Notes: generated by a model from the sequence alone, not told the origin. Shown: positions 34,901-49,200, numbered from the stretch's first letter. The stretch is 54,338 nt of DNA from Azolla pinnata (GCA_037176905.1 JBBBWG010001115.1:21038-75375); one strand, 5' to 3'. Program-made: numbers and translations.

Positions 34901-37569
34901 TCTTTTCTGTTTTCTGTTGTGGATGATCTATTAAACATGTGAGGATGCTTCTCATGTCGTGAAGGATATGCTCTATCACTTCAAAAGGACAATTTGAATG
35001 TTTTAACCATTATATGCTTCGTTTTTTGTTTCTGTTTTCTGCTTTGGATGGTCGAAAAAGGGTCGGAATGCCCTCAAGCATATGCCATAACCACTTGCTG
35101 TTTATTTTGATCATTGTATGCTGACCATTTGCTCCTTGCTCCTTTTTCTGTTTTGACATTTTTTGCTGTTTTATGTATCTAGTGAGACGAGATCATCATC
35201 GGCAGGAAAGGCTGCAGAGGGCTCTAAGGGTGCTCTCAGATGTTGAGAAGCAGCTCCGATCATGCGGTGATCGAACAACATGGTTGACAGCGGCGTTCCT
35301 CCAGCTTGCCAATCCCGACATGCTTTCACTCCCTTCCTCTCGAGGAACGAGCATTACGCGAAGCCCCACAGCTTTCCGAGAGCAGAATGATGATAAGGAA
35401 GCAGCAGCACCCAACTCTGGTAGAAGACATTCTTGGGGTGGCAAAGAGCGAGACTCTAGGCTCTTCCCCTTCCAGCTTGAGTATGCCCCTGCTGAACCCC
35501 TCTCGAAGAACCTGGATACTTGTGGACCTTCCATGGCAAAGAAGATTTACCCTTGCGATCTTTCTCCTCATTCGGCCGCTCCTGAAACTGTCCATGGTGC
35601 TGCCACTGGTAATAAGGCGACCATCATGAGCCCTTGTACAATGGACAATATCTGGCGCAAGGTGCTCCAATCTTGCCACTCCCATAGCCTTAAACAACTT
35701 CTCCAAAGTGAAGCCAGATTGATCTCTCTATCAGTCACCGAAGGTAATCTTCAGTATTCTAATATATTTCTATGATGCTTTCCTTTCCAATACCATGTTC
35801 ACACAGTGGAGGAAGATGTGAAAATGAAGCAGACAGCCATGGATCAGAAGAAAGAAACCTTACTATCTTCTGGTGTAAAAACATACAGTTATGCTTGCAC
35901 TGGTGTGCGAAACATTGAGATTCCAAAGGTTTTCTTCACACGTGACATTGTTATGTCTATCTGTTAGCTGATGTGTTGTGAAAAGAGCTTAAAAAAAGAC
36001 TGTATGCTTATTTATATTGCTCCTCTGATGTATGCTGTGTCTTCTCTTGCAGCGTTTGCGATTGCTAGGCTGGAGTGTAGGTCACCTGAGCAAAAGGCTA
36101 AGGCAGAGAAGGCAAGAAAGAGCATTTCGAATGCTTTCCAGCTTGCTCTGTTCTGCCCTGTTAAAGTGGAGATACAGCTTTGTCGAAATGGCTTTGCACA
36201 AAAAGTACCGAATTCAGCTCCAGAGTATCAGATTGGAACTAAACAAGTTCAAGAGAATGCCGAGAGAAGTTCGTTTCGGAAGTCTTGTAGCTCCATTGGG
36301 AAAAGAAGCCCACTTTGTCATGGCTTAGAACAGAAGAAGCATACCTCTGGTCAAGGGGTAAGTGAAAAGACCAAGGTGAGTGGTGAAAAGGCTACTGATA
36401 GGAGTGCGAATGACTTTTCGAGAATGTATAAACGACCTGGAGATGTGAACTTGATCGAGAAGCCGATAAACAGTGAGTATGATATGGAATCGCATACGAA
36501 AACTGAAGAACAAAGTCATTGTCTGGATGATCCCAAGTCGATATCATTACATTGGAATGACTCAAGGGATGATTTGGATGGCTATACGTCGTAAGTATCT
36601 GCCATGGGTGAACCAACAATTTTGAGGTTATCGAAATGTGTTATCCTTTGTTTGCTTAGCTTAGCTTAGCTTCTTAATTTGGTATAAACTTTGAAACTCT
36701 CTGATAAGATATGTGCATGATTCATGTCATGTGTTATCGTAGAGACTCGGAGAGTGGAGAAAGATATGTACCTGGGGGGCTTCTATGCTGGAAAGGTGCA
36801 CGTGCAACGTCCTTGAAAGATGACAAGGTCTTGAAAAAAGGCTGCTTTATGATTTTTGCATTTACAAAATTCACAGGCCACAGAATGTTCTCACATAATA
36901 TGTATGTATGTATGTATACGTGTTTGAAAATCTTTATTTATTAATATTATTCTTTAGATCTCCTTCTAAAGTATGGAGAGTAGCTAGAAAGAGGTTGTAA
37001 ATACACCTGAAGTTTTTCGAAGGCTTTCAAGTTCCACCATTTCTCATACCAATAGAGGGTTTAGGGTTTAGAGGAAAACAGTACCTAGAAAGAAGTAAAT
37101 ACTATAAAAAATTTAGTACGTGAAAGCTGTTAAAATTTCAATAAAAGCTGTACTGCAGAATTTACTGCAAATTGTAAAGATGGGTGTAGTGATAGATATT
37201 TGAAAGATTTGATATATAAAACCACTAAAGCTTTAAGAAGGAACAGAAAAGCTGCTAAAGTCATTAAACCAGATAAAATTCACCGAAGGCTGGTACGGAT
37301 GATTCTTTATCTTAACTTGTCTCATTCACTCTACAAATCGTTTAGCTGTTGGTGTTTTTTTTGGGTAAACCAACTCAAGTATGGGTTGATTCAGCGTTCA
37401 TAGCCGGTTTTTGAATATTGCAAACAGAGAATTATGGTAGAGGTTTGAGTTTTTGTATTGAATCTTAATGAATATTATTGTGTAGGCACACCACACTGTC
37501 GTAAGAAGAAGGAGAACGCGATTCTTAGTTCGGTTCGTGCCATGTGGGAAAGAAGATCAAGAAGATTAG
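31920..37569 (+). CDS. STI: STICHEL-like DnaX-type AAA+ protein
   Basis: Six coding exons: 31920-33851, 34285-34474, 35183-35743, 36053-36590, 36743-36827 and 37486-37569, giving 1129 aa. Exon 1 carries a His-rich patch, a long Asp/Glu run (about residues 254-300), then the clamp-loader module. SLSRKYRPKAFKDLIGQ leads to Walker A GPRGTGKT (450-457), a Cys4 zinc site (CAMNC, then CGLCNAC), Walker B VFIMDDCHML, sensor TSC and the SRC arginine finger. Later exons give MGLIPDEALFSLLDSALASD, LRSCGDRTTWLTAAFLQL and FCPVKVEIQL. This is the plant STICHEL family, related to bacterial DNA polymerase III gamma/tau. In Arabidopsis STI controls trichome branching rather than replication. The N-terminus is the first ATG of the open exon and may be incomplete. 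The last two exons rest on weak similarity, and the 36827 donor is poor. Confidence 0.85.
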
Positions 37570-39863
37570 TGTTTTGTGAAATTCTGTTTGGTGTTCAGAG
37601 TTTGGATCCAGGAAAGCCAATGTATGGAGGAACTGAACTACAGAAGGAAAGATTACTGCTGCGTACAATTGGCACCAAGGAAGTAATTTGTGGTTTTATG
37701 GCCATGATTTCCACCTCTCCATTGATTGAGTGTTTGTTGCATCTCGATCTTGAACCGATTGATGGATAAACCTATTTAAAGGTCAACCTGGGCTCACAAC
37801 TACCCCACATCAGGAGATGGCATAAGCTGGAGCGTGTAACAATAGTTCATCTTATTGTTTCGAATTCATTTTATTTTATCTTATCCTTAACCCTACCAAG
37901 ATCTACCACATATGACCTGCATGCAGCACATGGATTTAAGTCTGGATCCTAAAACCCTGTTAACCTTGACCACAGAGTAGTGAATTCTTATGTATTATGT
38001 GGAGTTCTAACAGCTGACCCCATCATATATTTTACTGTTGTATTTTGGCTCATGATGGGAGATTTGTAGAGGCTGGCAAGATTTAAGAACTGAAGAATGG
38101 CGTTTCAGAAGCCCATAAATTATCACTTTATTTGTATTTCGTTTTGTATGGATGTATAGACTTGCTCATATTTTTGGTCTTGTATTCATCACAGCCCTTA
38201 AATTTGGGCAGCCGTAAAATTGGAACTGTGTTGAAGTCAAATTTCACCATTCAATTGATTTCAATAAACTTGCCCACTATTGAATGTGTGTTCAGAATGA
38301 TCATCAGGAGAGAGTAACGTTTCTTTTTTAATGTGTCTCTGTTGCCATACGCATGAACTGAAGAGCTTAATGGTCGAGTCAAATGAGGGTAATTTGTACA
38401 CAGTAAACTTCTTTTTCCTTCATTTTGGACAGTTTGCAAATTGTTGACTTTGGGTTCTGTTCAGAGACAGATAGATCTCTTTTATGGTCGACTTCAATGT
38501 ACTGAAATCTTGCAGTGGACATTGAACCTGTTATTTTCCAGGCAGTGTCTTCTTCCCTTACTACGGGGGCAGAGTTTTATTACAACAGGAAAATGGAGGT
38601 CCCTTTCCTGGTTTATTGTTAAGTGAGGTCGGAGCTATTGCTTGTTTGAGCTTTCCTGCACTGAATCGAATGAATGGTATCTCTACCGTGAACAAATTTC
38701 CTGAGCTGAATTGAATTGCCCCCTTCTGAGAACAATTTCCTGAATCAATCAGCTCTAAAAGCGACATGACTAGAATCGAATTGCATCCAGAAACTTCAAA
38801 GAGCCGGAGAAGTCACAAGCTCTGGAATGTGGAAGCATTGTAATTTGTATGTGTATAGAAGATTAGGTTTAGGGTTCGGTATCCATCTCTCTACTGCGTA
38901 TAGCTCAAGGAGGCGATTGGCATTGGCCAAGATTATATTAATGACAAGGGTTGAATGCAGCAAAATCAATGGCCACTGGGGGTTTTAATATCGACGATGA
39001 AAAACAAGCCAATCAACACTAAGTCCATTCATTAATGGATTCCTCGAAGTTGCTTGAACCACACAAAATTTGCTGCAGAAGGGGCTGTTTGGAGAATGGC
39101 TGTACACATATCAACCAGACTAACATTGGTCCTTGTCGAGTAGTAAACTTGTTAGAATGCAAATTAGAATGCATGATGATGATTTGCTGCCAGATGAATT
39201 TTAGAAGAGAACTTGTAGAGCTAAATAATTTGCCCCCCCATATGATACGATGTTGAGTACACTGTCCTATAAACTATACCCACAAATATTAGTAATGCGC
39301 CTCACGGTTTGATCAACATCTCTAGAGAATCATTCCATCGTAAGCGTTCCAAATCATTATCACTAACATTATGGAGCTTAGACATTACTCGGAGCTAACA
39401 AAATTCGCTCATATCCGTGACCTGGCTCATCTCATAGGCTGTTTTCTACAGAGGTTTCCTTGGCCTCGAGTTCAGCTCTAGTGAGGCTAACAACAGCATT
39501 TTCTGTGGTTGTGTTCACATAATCTACTTGAGAAGCTGGAAATATGGCCTTAAGAATTCTCATGATAGAAGAGAAAGAGAGATCACTTTGTACCCTTGTA
39601 ATAAGGGCGAAAGACCTGCCAGACACATTCAGACATTGACGAGTTCCCAAACACAAAGTATATAGGATCAACAGGCCAAGAAGTATTTGTTGATATTAAC
39701 AAGAAAGTTCCAATTCAGTTATGCCCAGTTGACCTGGGGTAAAATTTTACAAAGTGTGCAAGAGGTCCCACGTTCAGAAATCCTTTCTTTCTTATCCTTA
39801 GAAAAGGAGGCAAGGACTCATCCAAACAGACAGAGATCATTGGTTTTACAAGCAAAGCCCCGT
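37570..39863. other. Convergent intergenic region, STICHEL-like and elongin C 3' sides
   Basis: AT-rich DNA between two convergent genes. Frames here are 60-80 codons, without domains or splice structure. I see 3' UTR-like sequence and no RNA gene, transposon or repeat array. Confidence 0.5.
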
Positions 39864-42123
39864 TCATGTGTGTAAATAGTTGGCTGCCATCATAAGCTCC
39901 AGAGTAATCTCAGGCTCAATGTGAAACTCGACCTCTTTGCCACTGCATTTGCAAAGGTCATGTCAGAACAATGACAACATTATTATATCATTATTATATT
40001 ATTTTCTCAAGATGACATCATTTCCTTTAATCGTCATGAAATATCTAAGGGCTACAACTTACACAAGGCTGCAGGAACCAATCTGAAGGAAATAAACTGG
40101 AGTTAATTATGAAATACCTGAATTTATTTCTCCAAACAACAGTGAGTTCTTTTCCCAAACGCCCTTGGCCAGTCATCAGAAAATGGACGCTAGACATGCA
40201 AATTGGTCAATTATACTACCAGTTTGTGCCCTTTATCTCTCTTAAGGGCTAAAAATGGCCTTTGGGAAATCTTCCTGAGGATATTCTGGGAGGTTCCCCG
40301 ATTACAAAAGCTGTTTATTCAACCCATGCAGTCACACACTGCATTAACGTGTTCCTTTCTCTTCTTTAACAAGATTATTCAATGAATCAGTTACACGATG
40401 TAACAATATGTTTCAACCTCTGTTCCGACAAGTTCATTCACTTTGTGTGATAAAATTCTTCAATCTCTGTTTTGACATAATAACTAATCATCCTCACTTT
40501 GAGAAATACGAAAATGATCTACCAGAGGCAGATGAAGAACTGGTCGAGAGTTACCAAACTGTACGTTCAAGAATTAAATTTGGTTGATTTTATCCGAATC
40601 TATTGATTCATTAATCTTGTTGAAGTTTCTTTTATTTCACTCATAGGTTTTCCATGATAATGCAGTAGATTTTTTCACAAGATTAATAGTGCAACTGTTC
40701 ATAGTTGTAGAAAAAATATGATCATGTTTATTTCTGAGATTGAATGTATCATTCTGTTTTGAACAAAGTGATGCAAGCCTCTATCTCCATGTGCACACCG
40801 AAAGTGTTCGAATGATCTTGTTTATTTCCCAGACTGGATGTATCATCCTGTTTTGAACAACGTGAATCAAGCTTCTATCTCAAGGTACACACTCAATTTG
40901 ACCTTAAAATGATTTACTGTCTGATTCACATCAAACCAATTGACTTTGGCATCATGATTGAACCTTTTATCTGATGTTACAATGGTAAAATGATATACCT
41001 GTTTTAAAATCATAAATTCGCACTCTATTTTTCAAATTAAATTTAGCCCGGTCTTTATTTTGACATGATTTGATCTCTGTTATTAGAATTCCCACATGAT
41101 GCAATGGCTTCACCATTCAATACCATTTTACATGCTATACAATGCAACTTCTATTCTTGGCATGATAATCTCATCTCTATGTTAAAGCAATGATCTGCTC
41201 TAAATTTTGAAATGATGATTTGATCTAAATCTCAAAGATGCCATTTTGATCTCTGATTTGAAATAAAATCCTATCTCTAACCTAAAAAGACTTATCATAC
41301 CTCTATTTTTCGAAGCCTAAATCAACATCTCTATTTCAACAAGGAGATTAGATCTTTGCTTTACGTGCAAATCTGTACTGTGCTAGAATCATCAACAAGA
41401 CAAAGAACCCCTCCTAGGAAACCGAAGGGAACAAGAACACGCATCCTTGCATGCATGCCGTATATACAACAAACCAAACATATTGAGAAGAAGTATATTT
41501 GAGAGAAAACCTGGCGAATTGGAGGGACCAGTAGAAATACTGACAAACTTTCTCCAGGATGCGGGTGCTAATTTCTGGAAACCGGACAACTCCAAACTCT
41601 GTCTCTGTGAAGCTTCCTGGGATAACGAGAGACAGGAATCAACATATTAGGAATTGTAAACCAAGAGAAGACAGCAAGAATTGTACAGAATGAGAATTTA
41701 CAGGGTATGGAAGGAAATGATTTGAGATGAGATGAAAGAAAGCGATTGGAAAGAACAGAAACGGGCCATGCAATAAGAATGGGAAAACAAAAGGAGTTGG
41801 ATGGAAGAAACGGAAGACAAAGCAGACAAAAAGAAAACCGGATTCAAAATCCAGTGAAACGAAGAAGAGGGAAGGACCGAACGAGTCGAGAAAACAGACT
41901 GCAGAACCGGAAGGAAGTGGAACGACGCAACCAAAACACGAAGATGGAATGGGAGCGAGGCAATGCGAAAGAAACAGATTCAGGAAGAAGAAGCAGAAGC
42001 AGAAGAAGAACCTGAGGAAGTAAGCATGTTCTTTAGGGTATTGGAGACGAGCGCAGCGGATTTATCGATGACGAATTCGAATCCTTCAGCGCTGATGAGC
42101 TTCACTGTGTCCTCTTTCCTCAT
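39864..42123 (-). CDS. ELC: Elongin C (BTB/SKP1-fold adaptor)
   Basis: Three exons on the minus strand: 42123-42012, 41616-41511 and 39942-39864, giving 98 aa against 96 in Arabidopsis as I recall it. The sequence opens MRKEDTVKLISAEGFEFVID, continues LTSSGSFTETEFGVVRFPEI and QYFYWSLQFASGKEVEFHIE, and ends LELMMAANYLHT. This covers the whole small BTB/SKP1-like fold, including the C-terminal helix that docks BC-box proteins in animal cullin ligases. Phases agree (1, 2) and all junctions are GT-AG. An open frame extends upstream of the start codon, but it contains simple repeats and is not like elongin C, so the MRKED start is preferred. Intron 2 is 1.57 kb. Confidence 0.93.
40719..40892. repeat. 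Direct duplication of about 80 bp in elongin C intron 2
   Basis: Copies at 40719-40798 and 40814-40892 share GATC(A/T)TGTTTATTTC, TGTATCAT(T/C)CTGTTTTGAAC and the order AAGC(C/T)TCTATCTC..CACAC. Substitutions suggest an old local duplication. The surrounding intron is AT-rich, with recurrent ATCTCTATTTT-like phrases. Confidence 0.7.
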
Positions 42124-42186
42124 TCTGTCTCTGTCTCCGTCTCCGTCTCCGTCTCTGTGTCTCCGCCTGCGACTCGACAGAGCTCC

Positions 42187-42232
42187 AAACCCTAACCCTA
42201 ATTGCGAACAGTTCGGTACCCTAACCCTAAAA
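42187..42232 (+). repeat. CCCTAA motifs in elongin C leader
   Basis: Two short clusters of CCCTAACCCTAA, about 20 bases apart, lie 64-110 bases upstream of the elongin C start codon. On the gene's own strand they read TTAGGG, opposite to the arrangement at the GRAS and PUB62-like genes. Confidence 0.85.
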
Positions 42233-42269
42233 GTCTCCCTGCATTTACAGCGACATTGACATCTGCACT

Positions 42270-42362
42270 GTACATGTACATGTACATGTACGTACGCGTG
42301 TACAAAAATACGTACATGTGCATTTGTACGTACGTATAGGAATACGCATGTACATTGTGTAC
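42270..42362. repeat. TACATG / TACGTA palindromic repeat
   Basis: GTACATGTACATGTACATGT is followed by degenerate ACGTACG and GTACA units over about 90 bases. The unit is self-complementary, so the region could fold into hairpins. It lies in the elongin C upstream region. Confidence 0.85.
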
Positions 42363-43263
42363 AGAAAGCAAAGCTGGACGGAACTCCGCGCTCGCGACGG
42401 CGGGATTCGCAGAAGATCTTGGGCCCCGGATGATTCGGCGGATAGATTCGCGAGGGCTGGAACATATCCAGCATCTTGCCGATGAATAATGCTCCGATCG
42501 ATCGAGCACTGCAATGGTTTGGATCGAGAGAGGACATTTAGTGGAGGGACTGACTTGACGACGGCGTAACGATACGATACGATCGAATGTCCGAAAGCAG
42601 ACAAGATTTAGCACTATTTCATCGTTGGCCGCGAATTCAACTATGAGTGATCGAAGCTGCAAAAACTTTGCCGAGTAAAAACTCTGCTTGCTAAGTAAAG
42701 ACTCTGCTTGCCTTTCAAAATAAGGTTAGAACATCCGTGAACATGGTATTTTAAGCTGCTTATAGCTTCGAGCTATCGAGTATCGTTGTCATCTTTACTA
42801 TTAGCAATGCTCGAGTTCTTGGCTCATTAACGAGCATAATCCTTGCTTTAGGGCTATTAACATGTACCTCACGACACACACATGACCTTTCCGATGCCCT
42901 TTGTTAACTTTTACAATGTGTACCTTGTTCGCCAAGATGCACTCAAAATGTTGTCATGAAACTCCGCATGAATGAAATTGCTCCAAATGTAGAGACACTG
43001 GTAAAAACGCCGATGAAAAAATATTTGCACCACTTTTGAATCTCGTAAAAAGCACTGCTTGGTCGTTAAAAAGATTGACAAAAGAACCAAAAACAAGTGA
43101 CTAACAGTTGAAGTGAAGAAAAACTTCCACGATCAGCTTTAGAGATCAATACAGTTTTAGAACCATATATGTTGCCTCAGAGCATTCAAGAAATGAGATC
43201 ATGGAAGAGATCTGTTGCAATTTATTCACACAATTGCATTCAATTTCTGACCCAAAACATCGG

Positions 43264-46200
43264 TCATAATCTTGAAGCCCGAAAATCACCTCCCACCTGA
43301 ACATGGGATCGTGAAATGTCCTTTATGGAACAACATCCAGCCAGGGACATACTCAATTCAAGTTCATCGCGGAGCATCTGGAGTGTCTTCCTCACACCAA
43401 ACTCTCCATCGACTGCAAGGCCAAAGATAATCGGTCTTCCAACCTGTGAATGAGGAAAAAAAATAGGAACAATGATCTCCATCTGAAGCTATGCTATTCC
43501 CCTTCGATGATCATGTCAGTGTCTGGAATGTACAAGATCGCTTACAAATTTCCTTAATGATTCCTGGAAACTCGTTTAATATGGATGGGCATGAAAAAAT
43601 TGGTCTTTAGTAGATATCTGTCCCACTATATTGTGTTTGCGGGGGAGGGGTCTGGGGATAAATTTAGAAGTATCTTAGAAAATATATGGATATTGGGTGT
43701 TTGCACAGTTTAATATGTATCAGCAAATTTCCTATGATTCCCTTACAAATGTGGTATAGTCACCACACTTACCAGCACCGCATCTGCACCCAGAGCCAAG
43801 GCTTTGAAGATATCAGTACCACGCCGGATGCCTCCATCAAAGTACACTGGTATTCGGCCTTGCACAGCTTTTACCACCTACACAACACTTTGTGCTAAGC
43901 ATTTCAGGGTGCTTAATGTGAAAACATACGCAACAAGATACAATGGGCTTTCACTGCTGAACAACCCTCATATTCAATGAGAAAAAAGAAGAGATTAATT
44001 AATATTCCAAAGAGGCCCAAATCAGCCACGGAGCGAATCATATTACAAAAATGAGTAGATTCAAGTTCTCCATGCTGTCATAATAAAGGCTTCAAGTTTT
44101 GTAAAGGTTAATAATAACAAACTTGCTGTGTATGCACGGGCTTTACCGCAAGTAATGATTAAGAGAATTTACAAACATAGTCATTGAACAAAAAAAGATA
44201 AAACCCTTGTCTTGCAAGACATGGGATAGGATTTCAATTAACATGTCTGACCTCCACTGGCACAAGAGGTCACATTAAGACAAAACGCAAAAGCAGATAT
44301 GAGAAATAAACAATATACCTCCTCCAGGGCAAGTATGCTTGGGAACACATAATCCAGTTGACGGGCACCATGATTCGACACAATGATACCATCAACCCCT
44401 GCTTTCACTGCTAGGGATGCTGTATATGGAAGTACAGGTATATACACACATGCATATTAGAATGTTATCAAACATCTTAGGCTTTCGTCAGAAGCATTAA
44501 ATATAATGCTCATGAACTAGCTAATATGAAACACACAAAAAAGCCATGCAGTGACCATTAGACAATGTAGGCCTTCACCATCTTCAGCAGTCAGAACTCC
44601 TTTCAAAATGATTGGCAAGCTGGTAATTGATTTTAACCATCTTATATCCTGTTATAGAAAATTTGACAAACAAGAAGAACTTACTCATACTGAAGAAACA
44701 GAAACACAACGCCATAAAACTATACCATTTTTAAGCCTTTATTGATACGTGGACTCTACAAGTCATTAGCACAAAAAAACTTAAAAATATTTACATGACA
44801 AGGCAACACCGCATCGTGTATGAAGGAAGAGAATTAGTTTTGACATCCTTTGGCTTGGGTATCAGGGGAATAGATAGAAAAACTCGGGAAAAAATTAGCT
44901 CACACTTGTATCATATTGATATAAGCTACGATAAAATTTTATGAAGATTTAACTGAGATAGCATCATGGACATACGTATATGTTAGATATTTTCCATATG
45001 CAGCTCCATAGCTTTCATGCCTTTTTTTGTGACTGTACAGAGTTTTGAAGTACTCTACTTATTTTATTATTTATTATCTTATTTTCCATAATTCTCATAA
45101 AGATCACGTTTGGTTACATCTCATTGATCAATATTAAAATATCACAACTAGAACATTTTACAATTTGCAAGGATGAAGATGATGAAGATAATCTTTATTT
45201 TAGGAGCTGTAAAACTTTCTTTAATTTTATTACATACAATTGATTATATTTTTGTTCTCCTCTCTAAATTAGGGAAGTTCTTCTAATACTATATTTAAAT
45301 TTAGAGAACAATGTGGATTAACATCCACGTACATGTCATCATTATATGTGAGTAGTATTTTCTTACACAACAAGCTTTCCACCTAGAATACCTTCCAGCT
45401 CAAAGACCTGTCCATTGTATTGGCAGCATATGCTTCCAGGCCAGATCCTTGGGACTGCATTAGCGAAATGCATAAACATAAATCCCTTCATTTTAAAAAT
45501 ATGTACAGCACTCTTACAACAGTGGAAACGAGAATAGGTTCCCAGCATATAAACGAAAACGGGAGTTTCCTAGGTTTTTGGCAAAAGATATCTTTCTACA
45601 GCAAGAACTATATTTCTAAAGATTATCTCCTCAAATTGACAAATCAGGTGACAGACTGAGCTACGTCTCCCATGGACATCTTTCATACAGCTCAATATAT
45701 AGATCAAAGGATTATTGCTTCAGATCTTTTCTAGAACATTGATTTTTTTTTCAAATAAAATATGCTTTTAAAATTTCTTTTGTTGATGTCAGTTATTCTT
45801 TTGTAGATGGAACTATGTTGAAAACTGAGTTTGCGCAAGCTATAAAAGGTCACACAAATTTCACAGGCCTATCTATTTGTAGCTGTAATTGAGATACCTT
45901 ATCCATTTGCGATTGTACATTAATCAGTCCCTCGACATTTTTCATTGTCACATGGGGTGGTAGTATAAATCTGTGAGAGAACCCATCATCACGCACAATA
46001 AGGCCACAGCTATAGTCTTAAGCTGGTGGAAACTTACATAATATATCCAAACCTGTTTCTTATATCTGATTCCCTTCGTCCAAGTCGAGGAGTATCTCCA
46101 GTTAAAACAATAGCTTTATATCCAGCTGTCTCAGCTCGATGAACCAGGTTTTCAGCTATTTTCCTGTCCTTGAAGACCTGAAAACCGAGAATGACAGCAT

Positions 46201-49200
46201 ATATTCTCATTTTTCAGGAAGGCATGCGAAAAATATATGGAGCATTCATGGACATGAAATTCAGAGTTCAAAAAACAAATCAAGAAACTCTGTGATCATA
46301 GTTCAAGAAAGGAAGGAATGCATAGGCACTTTGCTGCACACATATCATGCCAATAATGGATCAAAACTTTTGTTTTCAATAACTGAACAGCTCAGATTCT
46401 GATTTAGTACATCATAACAAATGCCTCAAGCTTGATGGTACATCTATCAATTATCGGTCTCAATAAATATAATAATAGTTAGTACACTTCGTAATAGGTC
46501 TGTTTGAAACATTCCCCAGCTAAGTGCCCGGGGTTCTAAAAGACACATTAGATGCTTCAAGTGTAAATGAAGAGAAGAAAACAAATATCAATATTATAAA
46601 GGATGATAGGACGGATGCTGTAATTGTGAGCAGCCAACACCAAAAGACAGCGTGGTATCAAATTCTGCTAGAGTTACCTGACCTTCATATGATTATGGCA
46701 CCAACTTACAATTGGAGTTGGATTTCATATCTTGCAAATAATTCACCCTGGAACATGAGTCGAGAACCTAGAGGCTTACCATCAGAGAACTTCCCCGACT
46801 AATTGGTCAAAGAAACAGTATTAGTAGCTGCAATAGGAGTTTTGCAGTAACGTCCTTGAGTTACTGTGTAGGATAGATAGGACATAAATGGACATAAAAC
46901 TGCCACCAATATTGAAACACCACATATTCTTTGTCTTCCCACACAAAGCTAAGCTTCTTCTAGTACATTACAATGTGAGTGTTCAGAGTTTTGGAATCCT
47001 GTTACTTCCGCTTCCATAACACACTCCCTGGTTGGCGCTTAACACAAACTAAGTTGGTTCTCAGCATGCATAACTAAATCAACCACAAAAGAAAATCTCT
47101 CTCATGGGTCCCCACAAATCTCTCTCACATTCATCTGGGCCATATCTTTCTTTCGTCTTCTTTCTGATATTTATCTGGATCATTTTTCTGTGGGAGTGAC
47201 AATGCTTCGCTGATATCCCCTAATCTACCAATTATTACAATAGATATAAACTCATCCGGTGCAAAAGAAAATATGTGGGACTGATCACATTTCCTATATA
47301 TGATGAATTGGGTACCGCCAAAAATTACGAAATCAAATGACGTACTCCGGAAAAAAGTATGGGTTTGACCTATAACTGCTGGCTTAACTTTGTACAGGTC
47401 CACCAAAACTTACAACTGTGGACAAAAGTGAACGAAGTAGTCCAGAAAAGATATATGAGATTGACCTACAACTGAAGGCTTAACTTGGCCACTTTACAAA
47501 AATAAGATAAGATTATGGTCATGCCACTATATAACAGCACGTAGCTTCAGATGATTAATAATGTTTGATTTTCAAAGAGGAAAAATGACATAGAATAGAG
47601 AATCTCACATAGAGTTGAAAAAACTTTAGACCAGCACTAGCATCAGCAACTTCTTCAACACTACATGAGGATGAGAATGAGAGAACCTGCACACAACTCC
47701 CAAATCATCTGTATTAGGTTTCTTCAATAAAAGAATGTTCAGCTTTCCCATTGTTACAGGCCAGTCTCTAGTCTCAACTCAATGATATGCATTGAGAACA
47801 TGATGGTGCTTTTTACATGCATACAATAGCATACCATAAAACAGACAGTAAACATCATTCTATTTCGATCATTCAATGCAATACCTTTCTTTCTATATAC
47901 TGCCTGTAGAAAATTTTCAAAAATAGCGTAAATGATATCTCGTGGAAGCATACACCATCTAATCTTGTGAATCCTTTGAAATATCACTATAATTTACGAC
48001 TCATATAACATTGAACTGAGTAGCAAGATACAAGCATACCATGATTGTTCCAGCAGACGCAGTTGCTTTTGCTGTGGCTAATTCACCTGCCAAATCACCT
48101 CACAATTGGTCAAAGGAGATTAAAGAGGGGAAGCTATGAATTCTTGTTAAGTTAAATAGGCAGAGAAGAAGATTGTAATTCACGAGAATGCGGGAAGATA
48201 CATCATCAGTTCTACATCAAATGCTAAAAGAATCCTACTGCTCATGGATTGAAGTTCAAAAAAGGGGTCATTGGCATTCGAGAAAAGATATTTTTACCAT
48301 CAAGTAATCAAGTTACATTCAAGTAAAAGCTTCTACACTAACGTAAAACTTGAACGAAGACCAGAAAACTTCCCTAGAGTTGAGAAACGGAACAAGCTTG
48401 CCTTGAGTGGCAAAAAAAGAGTAACGCGAACTTGGCTATAGTTGAGAAAATTTGACTCCAATGGACTTTCTGAAAGGGATGAACTTCATAGTGGCTTGTT
48501 AAGATGTTAAAGCAGTGCAAACTTTGCCAGGGCCTGGTAAACTTGCTAGTGCCTGGTAATTTTGTCTAGAATCAAGGAACTTAAAAAAATATGTGGTCCA
48601 GATCATGGAACCAACAGTCTCTAGATAGAGAGAGAGCTAATTCTATCTTTGAAAAAGGAACAATTTTTAGAACAAATAGAGAGGGGGGTTGGGAAAATTA
48701 TTCTTTTCTCTTGATCATTTCAACAAATTTGGGTTAAGGGCATTTAACTTCGTAAACTGTTCTGTAACCATGCATGCTCCATTATTAACTCTTGATAATG
48801 ATAGGTTCAGGTGCATCCCATAGTATACTTGGAACTGTCTAGCATATACCACAAATTGGGCATATGAAGCTTGCAAAGAGGAGTAGAATAAGGGAACAAA
48901 CTTTATATACACAATGTAGGAGGGGGTAGATTTCACTTTTATATCCATAAGCCCAAGCCCTTGTGTTGATACCATGGCCATTCCCATAAGTAGTATGGGA
49001 TGAAAATACCCATCTGCATAAAAATGGCCTCTCCACTTTTGACCTTAACTATGACTTGATAATCAGTTGAGTAATGAGGTCTAGGTTGGTGTTATCTGTC
49101 TTGAACACATTGATCCTCATTTATTTCATTTTTTCAGTGGAAAATTGTGTTTACCATCTGGATGGGCCATTTTATGCAGCGCTGTGGGGGCAACCATGAT

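Larger units (their letters stand above)
42124..43263. other. Elongin C promoter/leader and hydroxy-acid oxidase 3' side
   Basis: This gap holds the elongin C leader and promoter (right of 42123) and, towards 43263, the 3' UTR of the oxidase gene, which is on the same strand. It includes a CTCCGT run (42130-42160), a CCCTAA-type run and a TACATG/TACGTA repeat. No further gene is seen. Confidence 0.5.

Noticed and set aside
42124..42537. Upstream in-frame extension of elongin C (MSSLDPNHC...)
   Set aside because: Elongin C is a small protein of about 96-100 residues starting at MRKED/MKKED. The extension crosses TACATG and CCCTAA repeats.
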